A stretch of DNA of 64,000 nt from Zea mays (GCF_902167145.1 NC_050100.1:216126081-216190080); one strand, 5' to 3'; counted from the stretch's first letter, positions 23,893-35,438 are shown. The notes: generated by a model from the sequence alone, not told the origin. Numbers and translations are program-made.

Positions 23893-24262
23893 GTATGAAC
23901 GAACGATGAACGGTGAATAGTGACGATGAACGATGAATAGGAACTATGAACGAACGATGAACGATCGAATGATCGAACGAACGAACGATCGGAATTTCGG
24001 CAGCATAACGGCAGGAAAAAGATTATTTGGATGAACGAACGGACGAACGAACGAATGAACCATGAACGATCGGACGAACGAACCATCGGAATTTCGGCAG
24101 CATAACGGCAGAAAAAAGATTATTTGGACGAACGAACGGACGAACGATCAAACGATCGGACGAACGAACGAACGAACCATGAACGATCGGACGAACAATC
24201 AAACGATCGGACGAACGAACGAACAAACTAAGAACAGGGGGACGAACGATCGAAGAACGACC
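23893..24262. repeat. 4-bp-period array (GAAC/GATC/GGAC) in B left LTR
   Basis: Long runs of GAAC mixed with GATC and GGAC units, interrupted twice by a non-repeat segment containing GGAATTTCGGCAGCATAACG. The same array, rearranged, is at 30480-30870. Being 4-bp periodic, it gives long open frames with Arg-Ser-Phe-Val repeats that should not be read as genes. Confidence 0.85.
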
Positions 24263-24395
24263 GAACGATCCTTGTGCTAGTGTGTGCTTGTGTGGGAGGT
24301 GGAGTGGGAGTGGGAGTGGGTGTGTGGGTGTGGGGGGGGGGAGGGAGTTGCCATGAAATGGCTTGGGGTGGGATGAGAGGAGGCCCTTGCCCCTC

Positions 24396-24403
24396 TATTT
24401 ATA
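24396..24403 (-). promoter_or_regulatory. TATA box of B left LTR
   Basis: On the minus strand: TATAAATA in CCATGGCTATAAATAGAGG. Its duplicate is at 30992-30999. It fits the minus orientation of B and precedes the repeat arrays on that strand. Confidence 0.75.
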
Positions 24404-24843
24404 GCCATGGTGGGGGGATTAGGGGGAGGGATGAGAGGATTAGTGGGAGATTAGCATGGATTTGTCTTATATGAGTGTAATTAGCTTGTAGAACTCACCG
24501 TATGACACCGGAGGCATACGTATACGTATGAGCATGAGGAAAGTTATGGAGAAAATATTTGTAGGGACTTGAAAAATGATTCTGAAGGTATTTCTTAGGA
24601 AGAAAATACTTGGAGATATATCGGTGGAATATTTGGGTAGTATTTCTGAAAAGAATCAGAGGGGATCTCTGGGGAAATATTTGTAGGATATTTTGAGGAG
24701 TATTTTGGAGAGAATATAGACCACTATATTTTACTTGCTGATATCAACTTGCAAACAAACATTTTGAAACAAAATTTGAAATTCATTTTGAATTTAGAGC
24801 GAGTTTGAGAAAATTTCAAGATTTGAATTTTTGGGATGCTACA

Positions 24844-26691
24844 AATCTACCCCACTTAAAAGGAATCTCGTCCTCGAGATTCGGCTTAGAAGGGTTATGG
24901 ACATAGCTTTACTTCAGCTACATATCTTCACTTTGCAGACTCTTCGAGGAGATGGAACTTCAACTAGATCTGGCCTTGAGGAGCATCTGGTTGCCGATTG
25001 CAAACGCTGATTCTGGCTACTCAAGATCATCTTCAGACTTCTAAGTTTCGCTTGGCAGCTAGCTTATTGAAGAAGCATCAATGCCAACACACAATCCTTC
25101 CTCTTGCGAACTTCCACATGGATTCCTTCCTTGATTGGTCTTCTAGTGCTTCATCAACAAAACTTGGGTGACCACTTCTCATCCAGGAACTTATAAGCTT
25201 CGGTGATCTGGTCCTCCACAAGCTTGCTATAGGCCTTCTTCTTTTTTCTCCATAGCAGGAACCTTACTGGAACACTACCCCACTTAAAAGAATGAGGGTA
25301 GAACTCTTGAATCTTGGGGATTTGAACTCCTTGAAGTACCTCATAACACGGGTGTTACGGGGCCTTCTTCTACTGTTGATGCTTGAGCAGGCAGTAGAGA
25401 GATGACTGGCACGGGGTTGATTCTGGGAGAACCTTCTTCTTAGCTTCTCTTCACTATCTTCTTTTCACTGACCCTTTCTTTCTCTTTGATCTTCCCACTG
25501 GAGGATTCTATCGATGAGTATTACCATCATACAGAGGAGGAAACCAAAGATTGTGAACCATGTACAACAGTCTTTAACCCAAGAATCACCAAGCATTATG
25601 ATCTTAGGGGCGAGGGAGTGGAAAATGGAGTTTCTTGCGATTTGGCAGAGGGTATTTTATCTGTTGTGTGCTTTGCTTGGGATGGGAGTTGAGGGAGCTG
25701 GTGGGGGGGGTTATAGGCGAGTGGGGGTGCTCGGGGGGGGTGAGGAGTGGTAGTGATGGAGCAGGTGATACGAGGCAGTAGGTGCGACAAGGGGAAGGGG
25801 GCCTGTTGCCGACGACGATGGTGGTGGGTGTGCTGCAAAAGGGGGCGTGGGTGGCGGTAGTGCGCTGCAAAGGGGCATGGGTGGCGGTAATGTGCTGCAA
25901 AGGGGGCGTGGGGCGGTGGTTGGAGGCAGGGCACGCGTGCGGGGAGCACGGGTGAGTGGTGGGGTCAATGACCCTGATATTTGTGGTGTCTGGTTCCAAG
26001 AATCTTTGCTTCTCTGTATGGTAATAACTCCTTCTGTCCTCTTTTTCTGTTTACTTTGACTCAGGGGCAGTGCTTTGATTCTCACGGTCGGTCCTTTTGA
26101 CTGAGCGGCTGGACTGGTTGCTTCTGTAGCTTATTCCAGGCTTCAAGGGTAAGCTTCTCGGTATCTTCTTGGGTAAGGCACTTTTCTCTTGAGATGGGTT
26201 AAGATGAGAATGGAAGCATAAGGTGAGGATTAGCTCTAATTTGTTATCTATGTTTTTAGAGAAAACCTTTCTTAAAAAGAAAGAAAACACACAAGCTAAG
26301 CAACGATCAGCACAAACAAATCAAATGTCTTGAATAGGGGAAGAATAGAGTTTTTCAAAGCACGGACTACTCAGATTCGGGGGCTAAGCATAACTACTAT
26401 TGCTTGGCTCCTGAATTGAGAACTATGCTAAATGCAACTTATGAGCACTAACGTTAAAGCATCACATATGCACTCAAAAGGGGAGAAAACATCAAGCGAA
26501 ATTCATTTTGAAATGCCCTAGGGGGCCATACAATTAGGGTTTTTCAAAACACGAGATTACACGATTACCTCTCATACATGCAGGGCTCTAGCCAAAGTGA
26601 AGAAAAACTTCACTACCCAATGCATGCAGAGGACTGGGCATAACTAACTCAGATCTGGCAGCTTCTCTTCTGGCAAGGCTTCCACACAACT
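24844..26691 (-). other. Non-coding interior of B with polypurine tract
   Basis: The minus-strand polypurine tract and its flank are at 24844-24885 (on the plus strand, AATCTACCCCACTTAAAAGG followed by AATCTCGTCCTCGAGATTC). Beyond it I see no domain of a retrotransposon polyprotein. A GC-rich block at about 25690-25935 includes about three copies of a 30-bp unit ending GTGCTGCAAA. The pieces at 24900-25450 and 25980-26690 hold no frame I can support as a gene. Confidence 0.75.
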
Positions 26692-27813
26692 TCAATCTGA
26701 GACATCTCCTGGATGGGTCAAGAGGGAGCTGATGTTGATGACTTCTTCTGGCGGCAACTGAGATGGCAAGACGAGGTTGAACTCTTCTTCAAGCGGGACT
26801 GGCTCTTGTAGCTCCTCAGAGGGTGGCGGTGCTGGCGGGGTGCTTGCAGCTTCTTCCTTGATCTCACGGGACGGTGTTGGAATCTTCTTCAAGGTGAGGG
26901 GCTCAAACAACTCTGGCGGGGGATCTCGAGAGGACTCGGGGTGCTCTTGCTTATTCATAGCCTGAGGGAAGACTGGAATTCCTTCCAAGACTATGGCTCC
27001 TTCTGGTAGTTCCCAAGTCTTCTTCTCTCCTCTGATAGAGACCGGGTGACCGTCAAGAATCTGGGGGTCTTCAGCTCTGATGGGTTGAACAGGGTTGGAT
27101 GAAGCGGGCTCTTGGATCCGCAGGGCTCTACGTTGGTTATGGGTTACCAAGTAGGCCTCCATCAACTTCTGGACGTGCTCATCTTTGGCTTGCTTCAGGG
27201 CTTCAACAGCAATGACTTCACGACTTTCCAAGGCAGCTACATGGGCTTGAGCTGAGGTGAGATCCACATGGAGCTTACGGTTGCGCTTCTCTACATCTTC
27301 TACTCGGGCAATCATCTGACGGTGGTGCCGAGCCAAGAAATCATACTATGCATCTAGGGTGAGCAGGTATGCAGTGAGGTACACGACTGAGGGGTCATCC
27401 TCAAGCAACTGCTGCCCTTCCAATGCATGCATCCTGGCCATCCAAACGGGACGGTTTCTCTGAAAGGGCGGAAAGAATCTGAGTGGGGTGTCAGCCACTT
27501 CTTCTTCATACAGTTGACACAGGGTCCTCAATGCCTTGCGAGCGACGACTTGGCAGGTGTCTTTGAATCTGTGCCCAGCAGCAGTGACACTCCATTCCAC
27601 ATGGTGCGGACTGGATCCAATGTACACAGTCACGACACATTTCTCTGTGCCATGCTCGACGAATTCACGACCATCATACTCTGGTTGGCTCCTGATTCCG
27701 AGGCGGACTGTGCATGCTCTCAGCAACTTGGGGAAACCATCTTCATTCTGGCAAAAGCTGGTTTGGCAGCGAACCTCCATCTGACTTCTAAGAGAAGGAA
27801 AGGAGGAAACCAT
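26692..27813 (-). pseudogene. ORF in the gag position of B (unknown family, one TAG)
   Basis: A minus-strand frame of 373 codons from ATG at 27813 to the stop at 26692, with a single in-frame TAG at 27343-27345. It starts about 100 bp after the primer site, where gag would begin. The first 155 residues look globular, with 'YDGREFVEHGTEKC' and 'CQVVARKALRTLCQLYEEEV'. After the TAG comes a coiled coil (about residues 160-235, Glu/Lys/Ala-rich) and then a Pro/Glu-rich tail. There is no zinc knuckle and no Gypsy Gag motif. I recall similar hypothetical proteins in grass elements, but I cannot name the family. It might be a packaging protein that replaced gag or a captured host sequence. Confidence 0.7.
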
Positions 27814-27915
27814 TTTTGAAATGAAGGGACGAGAGCAAGATTTTTTTAAGAAAATAGTTTTGACTCAAAAACTTTTGGATCAGGCTAAGGGTTACGTCCT
27901 GCGGCCAACCTAACA

Positions 27916-27927
27916 GCTCTGATACCA
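27916..27927 (-). other. Primer-binding site of B
   Basis: On the minus strand TGGTATCAGAGC, an exact match to the initiator tRNA-Met complement, two bases from the right LTR. It fixes the minus orientation of B. Confidence 0.88.
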
Positions 27928-30325
27928 CCTGGTGCGCCCCAATCCTCTGGGACTCAAATGTGATACAATTACTAGTCCCAGGAGGCTAGTAAACACATTT
28001 ATACAACAGATGATTACAGATCTGCTTAAACGAGACAAACCTATAAAGGTGGCGATCAACTTTAAGAGTTGGTCCACAACTCGGGACATATCATCAGAGT
28101 GGGGCTGAAGCAGCCCGATATACGCAGTGAAGCAAATCAGCGGTCCAACAGCCACAGGTAAGGTTGGGAACAGTCGTAACTCTTACCCGATCTCTTTTTT
28201 CTAAAAAAAATAAATAAGCAAGGGTGAGTACAAACGTACTCAGCAGCCCACCATCACCCGCGGAATGGGGAAATCAGTTATAATGCATGGAATATGTGGA
28301 GCTCAGGATATTTTGCAGAAACAACAATATTTTATGCAGGGTTGTTTTGAAAAACATTTTGTATTTTTGCAAAGCGCATCCTCTCCAAAAGGAGCAGGAA
28401 GTTTTTCAGTATTATAACAAAATCCCCTGGACTAAACCATCCAGGTATCTCAGCAGTTTCCCACTAGTTTTCCTTTTCAAAAACAGCTACTGGACTTCCC
28501 GTCCACCATAGCTCACGGCTCAACCGCCGAACCTTTTAAAAACCACTTTTCTCAAACACACCCTTTTTCGAAAACAAAACATTAATTGCCATACCATACC
28601 AGACTCATCCATTCCTGTGGACACGGACTATTCGAATAGGTTTTCAAACTCTACGCAGAGGTGTACACTTTACCCACTAGTCCGGCTCTACGATCTCATG
28701 ATCAGTGAGATCCGAATCTGAATCTCTTTCTTTCCCCGCACGTCCTAACCTTAACAGTTATACCGGAAGGAGTCAGGCCACCGCCATGTCCAAACCGGAC
28801 AAAACATTCCCCCTCCTTATCCTCCCGGTGCTCCCCAGCCTTCATAACCCTGGGGTTGGACCGTACGAGTTCAGATTGAGTGACTGCCTACACAGTCTCG
28901 AGTGGTTGTACTTATCATGAGTACAGGTAGTGAAGGATGACAAACCGGTCCTTATATGAGGGGACAATCCTTCTGCTCACGCCTAAACCAGCTGAGCCAT
29001 CACCTTAGGCCCTCCCCTAAACCAGGGAGTCCCTGATTATCCCACTCACAAGGTGATAAGGGTGAAAACCCTTCATCATACACATTTTGAAAAGCATTTT
29101 CTTTTGAAAACTCACACCTTTTCTCAAATCATTTGTAACGAATATATCAAGTATTGATTGCGGCAAGCGGCTTGGGTGGCCATAATAACTTGTCTCAAAA
29201 CCATATCATGCATAAAATAACAGGCTGAGGGTTGTGGTTGAAAAACATAGGTAATTTATGCATCAAAGGGATCCAGTGAGCTTGCCGTGCTTATCCGGCG
29301 AAGGGGGAAGAAGAGCTCGCGGAACTGGCTTCTGGCTCCTGGCGTAGACTTGTAGATCTGGCCTCCACGAGACGGTACGAACGCTCCGATAACTATGCAA
29401 CATGAATAAGCAAACATACAAACAAGCAAGTATACCAACAAATATTTAGTATAGTGGTCATAATAGTGATATATGGATGGGTAGAGTCTTGAGTAGAATC
29501 TGTGTCATGTGGTGTTGTGATATTACTGGTGGTGGAGCGAAGGTGCTTACCAGGAGGGTGGACTGGAGGCAAAGCGACACTATGCGTGTAGCCGGCAGAG
29601 CGGAGTAACTGAGTGGGTGGGGTGTTTTCCTTGGCTGAGGGTGTTGAGTGTGTGTGGAGAGGGTAGCTGGGTGTATTTATAACTGGGTGTATGTGGTGTA
29701 GCACAGTGAAGTTCACTGTTGGTGAGAATAGTGACGAATGAATCGTCTGACTTAGTCTGAACAGGAAAACTATAGGCAGGATATGGAACAGGAGTATTTT
29801 GGGAGTTTTTTTTGGAATATGAACCATGCTTAAGGTATGACATGGTTGGATAGGGAATAATTTGATAAGAATTTAGAAACAGGAATGATTGGAATCTGAG
29901 TTTAGATGGAGGAGTTTTGGATTTTATAATCATAGGAAGAAAAAGAAAAGGAAAGGAATATTATATTCTAGAATTTTGAATATTTAGAGATATTTGGAAA
30001 ATCAAAAATACAAATGTATTTTTGAGCGGGGTGCGAGGAATTATTTTTGGGCTTTTCTTGGGCAGAGGTTTTATAGGATTGAAGACGTGTCCATACAAAC
30101 ATGGTTCGCCTTTCTTTTTAGAAGTCTAGCTTGAAAGAATCCCAAAGTTAAACGTGCTCAACTTGGAGAAATCTGGGATGGGTGACCAGATGGGAAGTTC
30201 TCTACTAGAATGAAAATCACAGTCACCGGAGTTTGTATAACTGGAATATGGGTCTGGCTGGTCTTGGGTGGACTGGACAGCATGATGAATGAGTAGTTGA
30301 AATTTGGGGTGATCAGATGATCGAT

Positions 30326-30474
30326 GAATAGTAACGGTGAATAGTGACGGTAAATAGTGACTGTAAATAGTAACGGTAAATAGTGATGGTAAATAGTAAC
30401 GGTAAATACTGATGGTAAATAGTAATGGTAAATAGTGACGGTAAAATAGTAACGGTAAATAGTGATGGTGAATA
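30326..30474. repeat. 13-bp minisatellite in B right LTR
   Basis: Eleven units of AATAGTRAYGGTA, three fewer than in the left LTR, showing copy-number change since insertion or during reverse transcription. Confidence 0.88.
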
Positions 30475-30479
30475 GTTCG

Positions 30480-30870
30480 TATGAACGAACGATGAACGGT
30501 GAATAGTGACGATGAACGAACGATGAACGATGAATAGGAACTATGAACGAACGATGAACGATCGAATGATCGAACGAACGAACGATCGGAATTTCGGCAG
30601 CATAACGGCAGGAAAAAGATTATTTGGATGAACGAACGGACGAACGATCGGACGAACGAACCATGAACGATCGGACGAACGATCAAACGATCGGAATTTC
30701 GGCAGCATAACGGCAGGAAAAAGATTATTTGGACGAACGAACGGACGAACGATCGAACGATCGGACGAACGGACGAACGAACCATGAACGATCGGACGAA
30801 CGATCAAATGATCGGACGAACGAACGAACAAACTAAGAACAGGGGGACGAACGATCGAAGAACGACCGAA
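30480..30870. repeat. 4-bp-period array in B right LTR
   Basis: GAAC/GATC/GGAC units, interrupted twice by the GGAATTTCGGCAGCATAACG segment, as in the left LTR but with a different number and order of units. Confidence 0.83.
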
Positions 30871-30991
30871 CGATCCTTGTGCTAGTGTGTGCTTGTGTGG
30901 GAGGTGGAGTGGGAGTGGGTGTGTGGGTGTGAGGGGGAGGGAGTTGCCATGAAATGGCTTGGGGTGGGATGAGAGGAGGCCCTTGCCCCTC

Positions 30992-30999
30992 TATTTATA
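30992..30999 (-). promoter_or_regulatory. TATA box of B right LTR
   Basis: Minus-strand TATAAATA. This copy is in the 5' LTR and so would drive the element's genomic RNA. Confidence 0.75.
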
Positions 31000-31387
31000 G
31001 CCATGGTGGGGGGATTAGGGGGAGGGATGGGAGGATTAGTGGGAGGATGAGAGGATTAGTGGGAGATTAGCATGGATTTGTCTTATATGAGTGTAATTAG
31101 CTTGTAGAGCTCACTGTATGACACCGGAGGCATACGTATACGTATGAGCATGAGGAAAGTTATGGAGAAAAATATTTGTAGGGACTTGAAAAATGATTCT
31201 GAAGGTATTTCTTAGGAAGAAAATACTTGGAGATATATCGGTGGAATATTTGGGTAGTATTTCTGAAAAGAATCAGAGGGGATCTCTGGGGAAATATTTG
31301 TAGGATATTTTGAGGAGTATTTTGGAGAGAATATAGACCACTATATTTTACTTGTTGATATCAACTTGCAAACAAACATTTTGAAAC

Positions 31388-32689
31388 TGAAAGGGAATTA
31401 GGCTTACACCTAGTTCCTAAATAATTTTGGTGGTTGAATTGCCCAACACAAATAATTGGACTAACTAGTTTGCCCAAGTGTATAGATTATACAGGTGTAA
31501 AAGGTTCACACTCAGCCAATAAAAAGACCAAGTTTTGGATTCAATAAAGGAGCAAAGGGGCAACCGAGGGCACCCCTGGTCTGGCGCACCGGACTGTCCG
31601 GTGTGCCACCGGACAGTGAACAGCACCTGTCCGGTGCACCAGGGGACTCAAACTCAAACTCTTCGCCCTCGGGAATTCTCGGAAGCCGGCGCGCTATAAT
31701 TCACCGGACTGTCCGGTGTGCACCGGACATGTCCGGTGCTCCAAGGAAGCGCGGTCTCCGGAACTCGCCAGCCTCGGGTTCGCGCGGCAGCCGCTCCGCT
31801 AAAATTCACCGGACTGTCCGGTGTGCACCGGACTGTCCGGTGTGCCAGCGGAGCAACGGCTCCCTGCGGCGCCAACGGCTCCCTGCGGAGCATTTAATGC
31901 GCGCACAGCGCGCGCAGAAGTCAGAATCGCCCATGCCGGTGCACCGGACATCAAACAGTACATGTCCGGTGTGCACCGGACACCCAGGCGGGCCCACAAG
32001 TCAGAAGCTCCAACGGTCAGAATCCAACGGCAGTGATGACGTGGCAGGGGCACCGGACTGTCCGGTGTGCCATCGTGCAGAAGCCTCCAGCCAACGGTCA
32101 AGTTTGGTGGTTGGGGCTATAAATACCCCAACCACCCCACCATTCATTGCATCCAAGTTTTCCACTTCTCAACTACTACAAGAGCTCTAGCATTCAATTC
32201 TAGACACACTAAAGAGATCAAATCCTCTCCAATTCCACACAAAGCCCTAGTGACTAGTGAGAGTGATTTGCCGTGTTCATTTGAGCTCTTGCGCTTGGAT
32301 TGCTTCTTTTCTTTCTCACTTGTTCTTGAGATCACAACTCCATTGTAATCAAGGCAAGAGGCACCAATTGTGTGGTGGCCCTTGCGGGGAAGTTTTGTTC
32401 CCGGCTTTGATTAGAGAAGAGAAGCTCACTCGGTCCGAGGGACCGTTTGAGAGAGGGAAGGGTTGAAAGAGACCCGGCCTTTGTGGCCTCCTCAACGGGG
32501 AGTAGGTTTGCAAGAACCGAACCTCGGTAAAACAAATCTCCGTGTCTCACTTGCTTATTCGCTTGGGATTTGTTTTGCGCCCTCTCTCTCGGACTCGTTT
32601 ATATTTCTAACGCTAACCCGGCTTGTAGTTGTGTTTATATTTGTAAATTTCAGTTTCGCCCTATTCACCCCCCCTCTAGGCGACTATCA
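31388..32689 (+). repeat. 5' LTR of C
   Basis: A 1302-bp LTR. U3 has about six palindromes of CACCGGACTGTCCGGTG type between 31585 and 32070, including two back to back at 31807-31845. TATA is at 32118-32125. U5 ends CCCCCCCTCTAGGCGACTATCA. Confidence 0.95.
32118..32125 (+). promoter_or_regulatory. TATA box of C 5' LTR
   Basis: TATAAATA in GGGGCTATAAATACCCC; the 3' LTR copy is at 40315-40322. The U3 palindromes lie directly upstream. Confidence 0.82.
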
Positions 32690-32691
32690 AT

Positions 32692-32703
32692 TGGTATCGG
32701 AGC
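32692..32703 (+). other. Primer-binding site of C
   Basis: TGGTATCGGAGC, two bases after the LTR; one mismatch to the initiator tRNA-Met complement, at a position next to the one that varies in A and R. Confidence 0.85.
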
Positions 32704-32737
32704 CCGGTGCTTCATTAGAGCCTAACCGCTCGAAGTG

Positions 32738-35425
32738 ATGTCGGGAGATCACACCAAGAAGGAGATGGAGACCGGCGAAAAGCCCACTACAAGCCACGGG
32801 AGCACTTCATCGGAAGAGTCCCGCACCAAAAGGAGGGAGAAGAAGAAGAGCTCCTCCAACAAAGGGAAGGAGAAGAAATCTTCTTCTCACCACAAAGAGA
32901 AGAAGGAAAAATCTTCTTCCCACAAGCCGCATCGGAAAGGCGACAAGCACAAAAGGATGAGGAAGGTGGTCTACTACGAGACCGACACTTCATCAACATC
33001 GACCTCCGACTCCGATGCGCCCTCCGTCACTTCTAAGCGCCAAGAGCGCAAGAAGTATAGTAAGATCCCCCTACGCTACCCTCGCATTTCCAAACATATA
33101 CCTTTACTTTCCGTCCCACTAGGCAAACCACCAACTTTTGATGGTGAAGATTACGCTAGGTGGAGCGATTTAATGCGATTTCATCTAATCTCGCTCCACA
33201 AAAGCATATGGGATGTTGTTGAGTTTGGTGCGCAGGTACCATCTATAGGGGATGAGAACTATGATGAGGATGAGGTGGCCCAAATCGAGCACTTCAACTC
33301 TCAAGCGACAACGATACTCCTCGCCTCTTTAAGTAGAGAAGAGTATAACAAAGTGCAAGGGTTGAAGAGCGCCAAGGAGATTTGGGATGTGCTCAAAACT
33401 GCGCACGAGGGAGATGAGCTCACCAAGATCACCAAGCGGGAAACGATCGAGGGGGAGCTCGGTCGATTCCGGCTTCACAAAGGGGAGGAGCCACAACACA
33501 TGTACAACCGGCTCAAGACTTTGGTAAACCAAGTGCGCAACCTCGGGAGCAAGAAGTGGGACGACCACGAAGTGGTAAATGTTATTTTAAGATCTCTCAT
33601 TTTTCTTAATCCCACTCAAGTTCAATTGATTCGTGGCAATCCTAGATATACTAAAATGACCCCCGAGGAAGTTATCGGGCATTTTGTAAGTTTTGAGTGC
33701 ATGATAGAAGGCTCGAGGAAAATCAACGAGCTTGGCGACACATCCGAAGCTCAACCCGTTGCATTCAAGGCGACGGAAGAAAAGAAGGAGGAGTCTACAC
33801 CAAGTAGACAACCAATCGACGCCTCCAAGCTCGACAATGAGGAAATGGCGCTCGTCATCAAGAGCTTCCGCCAAATCCTCAAACAAAGGAGGGGGAAAGA
33901 CTACAAGTCCCGCTCCAAGAAGGTTTGCTACAAGTGTGGTAAGCCCGGTCATTTTATTGCTAAATGTCCTTTATCTAGTGACAGTGACCGAGGCGACGAC
34001 AAGAAGGGGAGAAGAAAGGAGAAGAAGAGGTATTACAAGAAGAAGGGCGGCGATGCCCATGTTTGTCGCGAATGGGACTCAGACGAGAGCTCAAGCGACT
34101 CCTCCGACGACGAGGACGCCGCCAACATCGCCGTCACCAAGGGACTCCTCTTCCCCAACGTCGGCCACAAGTGCCTCATGGCAAAGGACGGCAAAAAGAA
34201 GGTTAAATCTAACTCCTCCACTAAATATGAGTCTTCTAGTGATGATAATGCTAGTGATGAGGAAGATAATTTGCGTTCCCTTTTTGCCAACCTTAACATA
34301 GCTCAAAAGGAAAAATTGAATGAATTGGTTAGTGCTATTCATGAAAAAGATGACCTTTTGGACTCCCAAGAGGATTGTCTAATTAAAGAAAACAAGAAAC
34401 ATGTTAAGGTTAAAAAGGCCTATGCTCTAGAAGTAGAAAAATGTGAAAAATTATCTAGTGAGCTAAGCACTTGTCGTGAGATAATTGACAACCTTAGGAA
34501 TGAAAATGCTAGTTTAAATGCTAAGGTTGATTCTCATGTTTGCAATGTTTCAGTTCCCAATCCTAGAGATAATGATGATGATTTGCTTGCTAGGATTGAA
34601 GAATTAAACATTTCTCTTGCTAGCCTTAGATTAGAGAATGAAAATTTAATTGCTAAGGCTAAAGATTTTGATGATTGCAAAGTTACCATTGCCAATCTTA
34701 AAGATAAAAATGATATACTTCGTGCTAAGATTGTTGAACTTAATTCTTGCAAACCATCTACATCTACCATTGAGCATATCACTATTTGTACTAGATGTAG
34801 AAATGTTGATATTGATGCTATTCATGATCATATGGCTTTAATTAAACAACAAAATGATCATATAGCAAAATTAGATGCTAAAATTGCCGAGCACAACTTA
34901 GAAAATGAGAAATTTAAATTTGCTCGTAGCATGCTCTATAATGGGAGACGCCCTGGCATCAAGGATGGCATTGGCTTCCAAAAGGGAGACAATGTCAAAC
35001 TTAATGCCCCTCCTAAAAATTTGTCTAACTTTGTTAAGGGCAAGGCTCCCATGCCTCAGGATAACGAGGGCTACATTTTGTACCCTGCCGGCTATCCTGA
35101 GAGCAAAATTAGGAGAATTCATTCTAGGAAGTCTCACTCTGGCCCTAATCATGCTTTTATGTATAAGGGTGAGACATCTAGCTCTAGGCAACCAACCCGT
35201 GCCAAGTTGCCTAGAAAGAAAACTTCTAATGCATCAAATGATCATGCCATTTCATTTAAAACTTTTGATGCTTCTTATGTGCTTACTAACAAATCCGGCA
35301 AGGTAGTTGCCAAGTTTGTTGGGGGCAAACACAAGGGTTCCAAGACTTGTGTTTGGGTACCCAAAGTTCTTGTATCTAATGCCAAAGGACCCAAAACCGT
35401 TTGGGTACCTAAAGTCAAGAACTAA
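32738..35425 (+). CDS. gag: Gag protein of C (intact)
   Basis: An 895-residue Copia Gag that would build the virus-like particle and package the element's RNA in the cytoplasm. ATG 32738 is the first after the primer site; a GTG directly before it is not needed. Residues 1-110 are Lys/Ser/Glu-rich. About 130-330 hold the Gag domain of UBN2 type (with 'KIWDV'-like and 'MYNRLKTLVNQVRNLGS' words). About 398-411 is the CCHC zinc knuckle CYKCGKPGHFIAKC for RNA binding, followed by a Lys/Arg tract and an Asp/Ser-rich stretch. About 510-740 form a long coiled coil. The tail has repeated VWVPK words. Such a long Gag is typical of the SIRE/Maximus lineage. It ends at TAA 35423-35425; pol opens at 35439 in another frame. 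Confidence 0.95.
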   Translation: MSGDHTKKEMETGEKPTTSHGSTSSEESRTKRREKKKSSSNKGKEKKSSSHHKEKKEKSSSHKPHRKGDKHKRMRKVVYYETDTSSTSTSDSDAPSVTSKRQERKKYSKIPLRYPRISKHIPLLSVPLGKPPTFDGEDYARWSDLMRFHLISLHKSIWDVVEFGAQVPSIGDENYDEDEVAQIEHFNSQATTILLASLSREEYNKVQGLKSAKEIWDVLKTAHEGDELTKITKRETIEGELGRFRLHKGEEPQHMYNRLKTLVNQVRNLGSKKWDDHEVVNVILRSLIFLNPTQVQLIRGNPRYTKMTPEEVIGHFVSFECMIEGSRKINELGDTSEAQPVAFKATEEKKEESTPSRQPIDASKLDNEEMALVIKSFRQILKQRRGKDYKSRSKKVCYKCGKPGHFIAKCPLSSDSDRGDDKKGRRKEKKRYYKKKGGDAHVCREWDSDESSSDSSDDEDAANIAVTKGLLFPNVGHKCLMAKDGKKKVKSNSSTKYESSSDDNASDEEDNLRSLFANLNIAQKEKLNELVSAIHEKDDLLDSQEDCLIKENKKHVKVKKAYALEVEKCEKLSSELSTCREIIDNLRNENASLNAKVDSHVCNVSVPNPRDNDDDLLARIEELNISLASLRLENENLIAKAKDFDDCKVTIANLKDKNDILRAKIVELNSCKPSTSTIEHITICTRCRNVDIDAIHDHMALIKQQNDHIAKLDAKIAEHNLENEKFKFARSMLYNGRRPGIKDGIGFQKGDNVKLNAPPKNLSNFVKGKAPMPQDNEGYILYPAGYPESKIRRIHSRKSHSGPNHAFMYKGETSSSRQPTRAKLPRKKTSNASNDHAISFKTFDASYVLTNKSGKVVAKFVGGKHKGSKTCVWVPKVLVSNAKGPKTVWVPKVKN

Positions 35426-35438
35426 AATTGTTTTGTAG

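Larger units (their letters stand above)
21293..24843 (-). repeat. 3' LTR of B (left copy)
   Basis: A 3551-bp LTR, on the plus strand from TGAAACGCCCC to GGGATGCTACA; matches 27930-31387 plus 40892-40964. Near 23700-24260 it contains a 13-bp minisatellite and a 4-bp-period array, and at 24396-24403 a TATA box on the minus strand. It differs from the right copy by scattered substitutions, array length, and its outermost bases (TGAAAC against TGGTGC). Confidence 0.9.
27930..31387 (-). repeat. 5' LTR of B (right copy), main piece
   Basis: Matches 21293-24770 of the left LTR, starting TGGTGCGCCCC on the plus strand. It contains the minisatellite (30326-30474), the 4-bp-period array (30480-30870) and the minus-strand TATA box (30992-30999). 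It is broken by element C after GAAAC (31383-31387). Confidence 0.9.

Noticed and set aside
23598..24280. Long frames with Arg-Ser-Phe-Val or Asn-Glu-Arg-Thr repeats on both strands (also 30126-30831)
   Set aside because: They result from 4-bp and 13-bp tandem repeats that stay open in several frames.
25596..26085. Proline-rich minus-strand frames in the interior of B
   Set aside because: Two frames overlap in the same GC-rich 30-bp repeat; not supported as coding.
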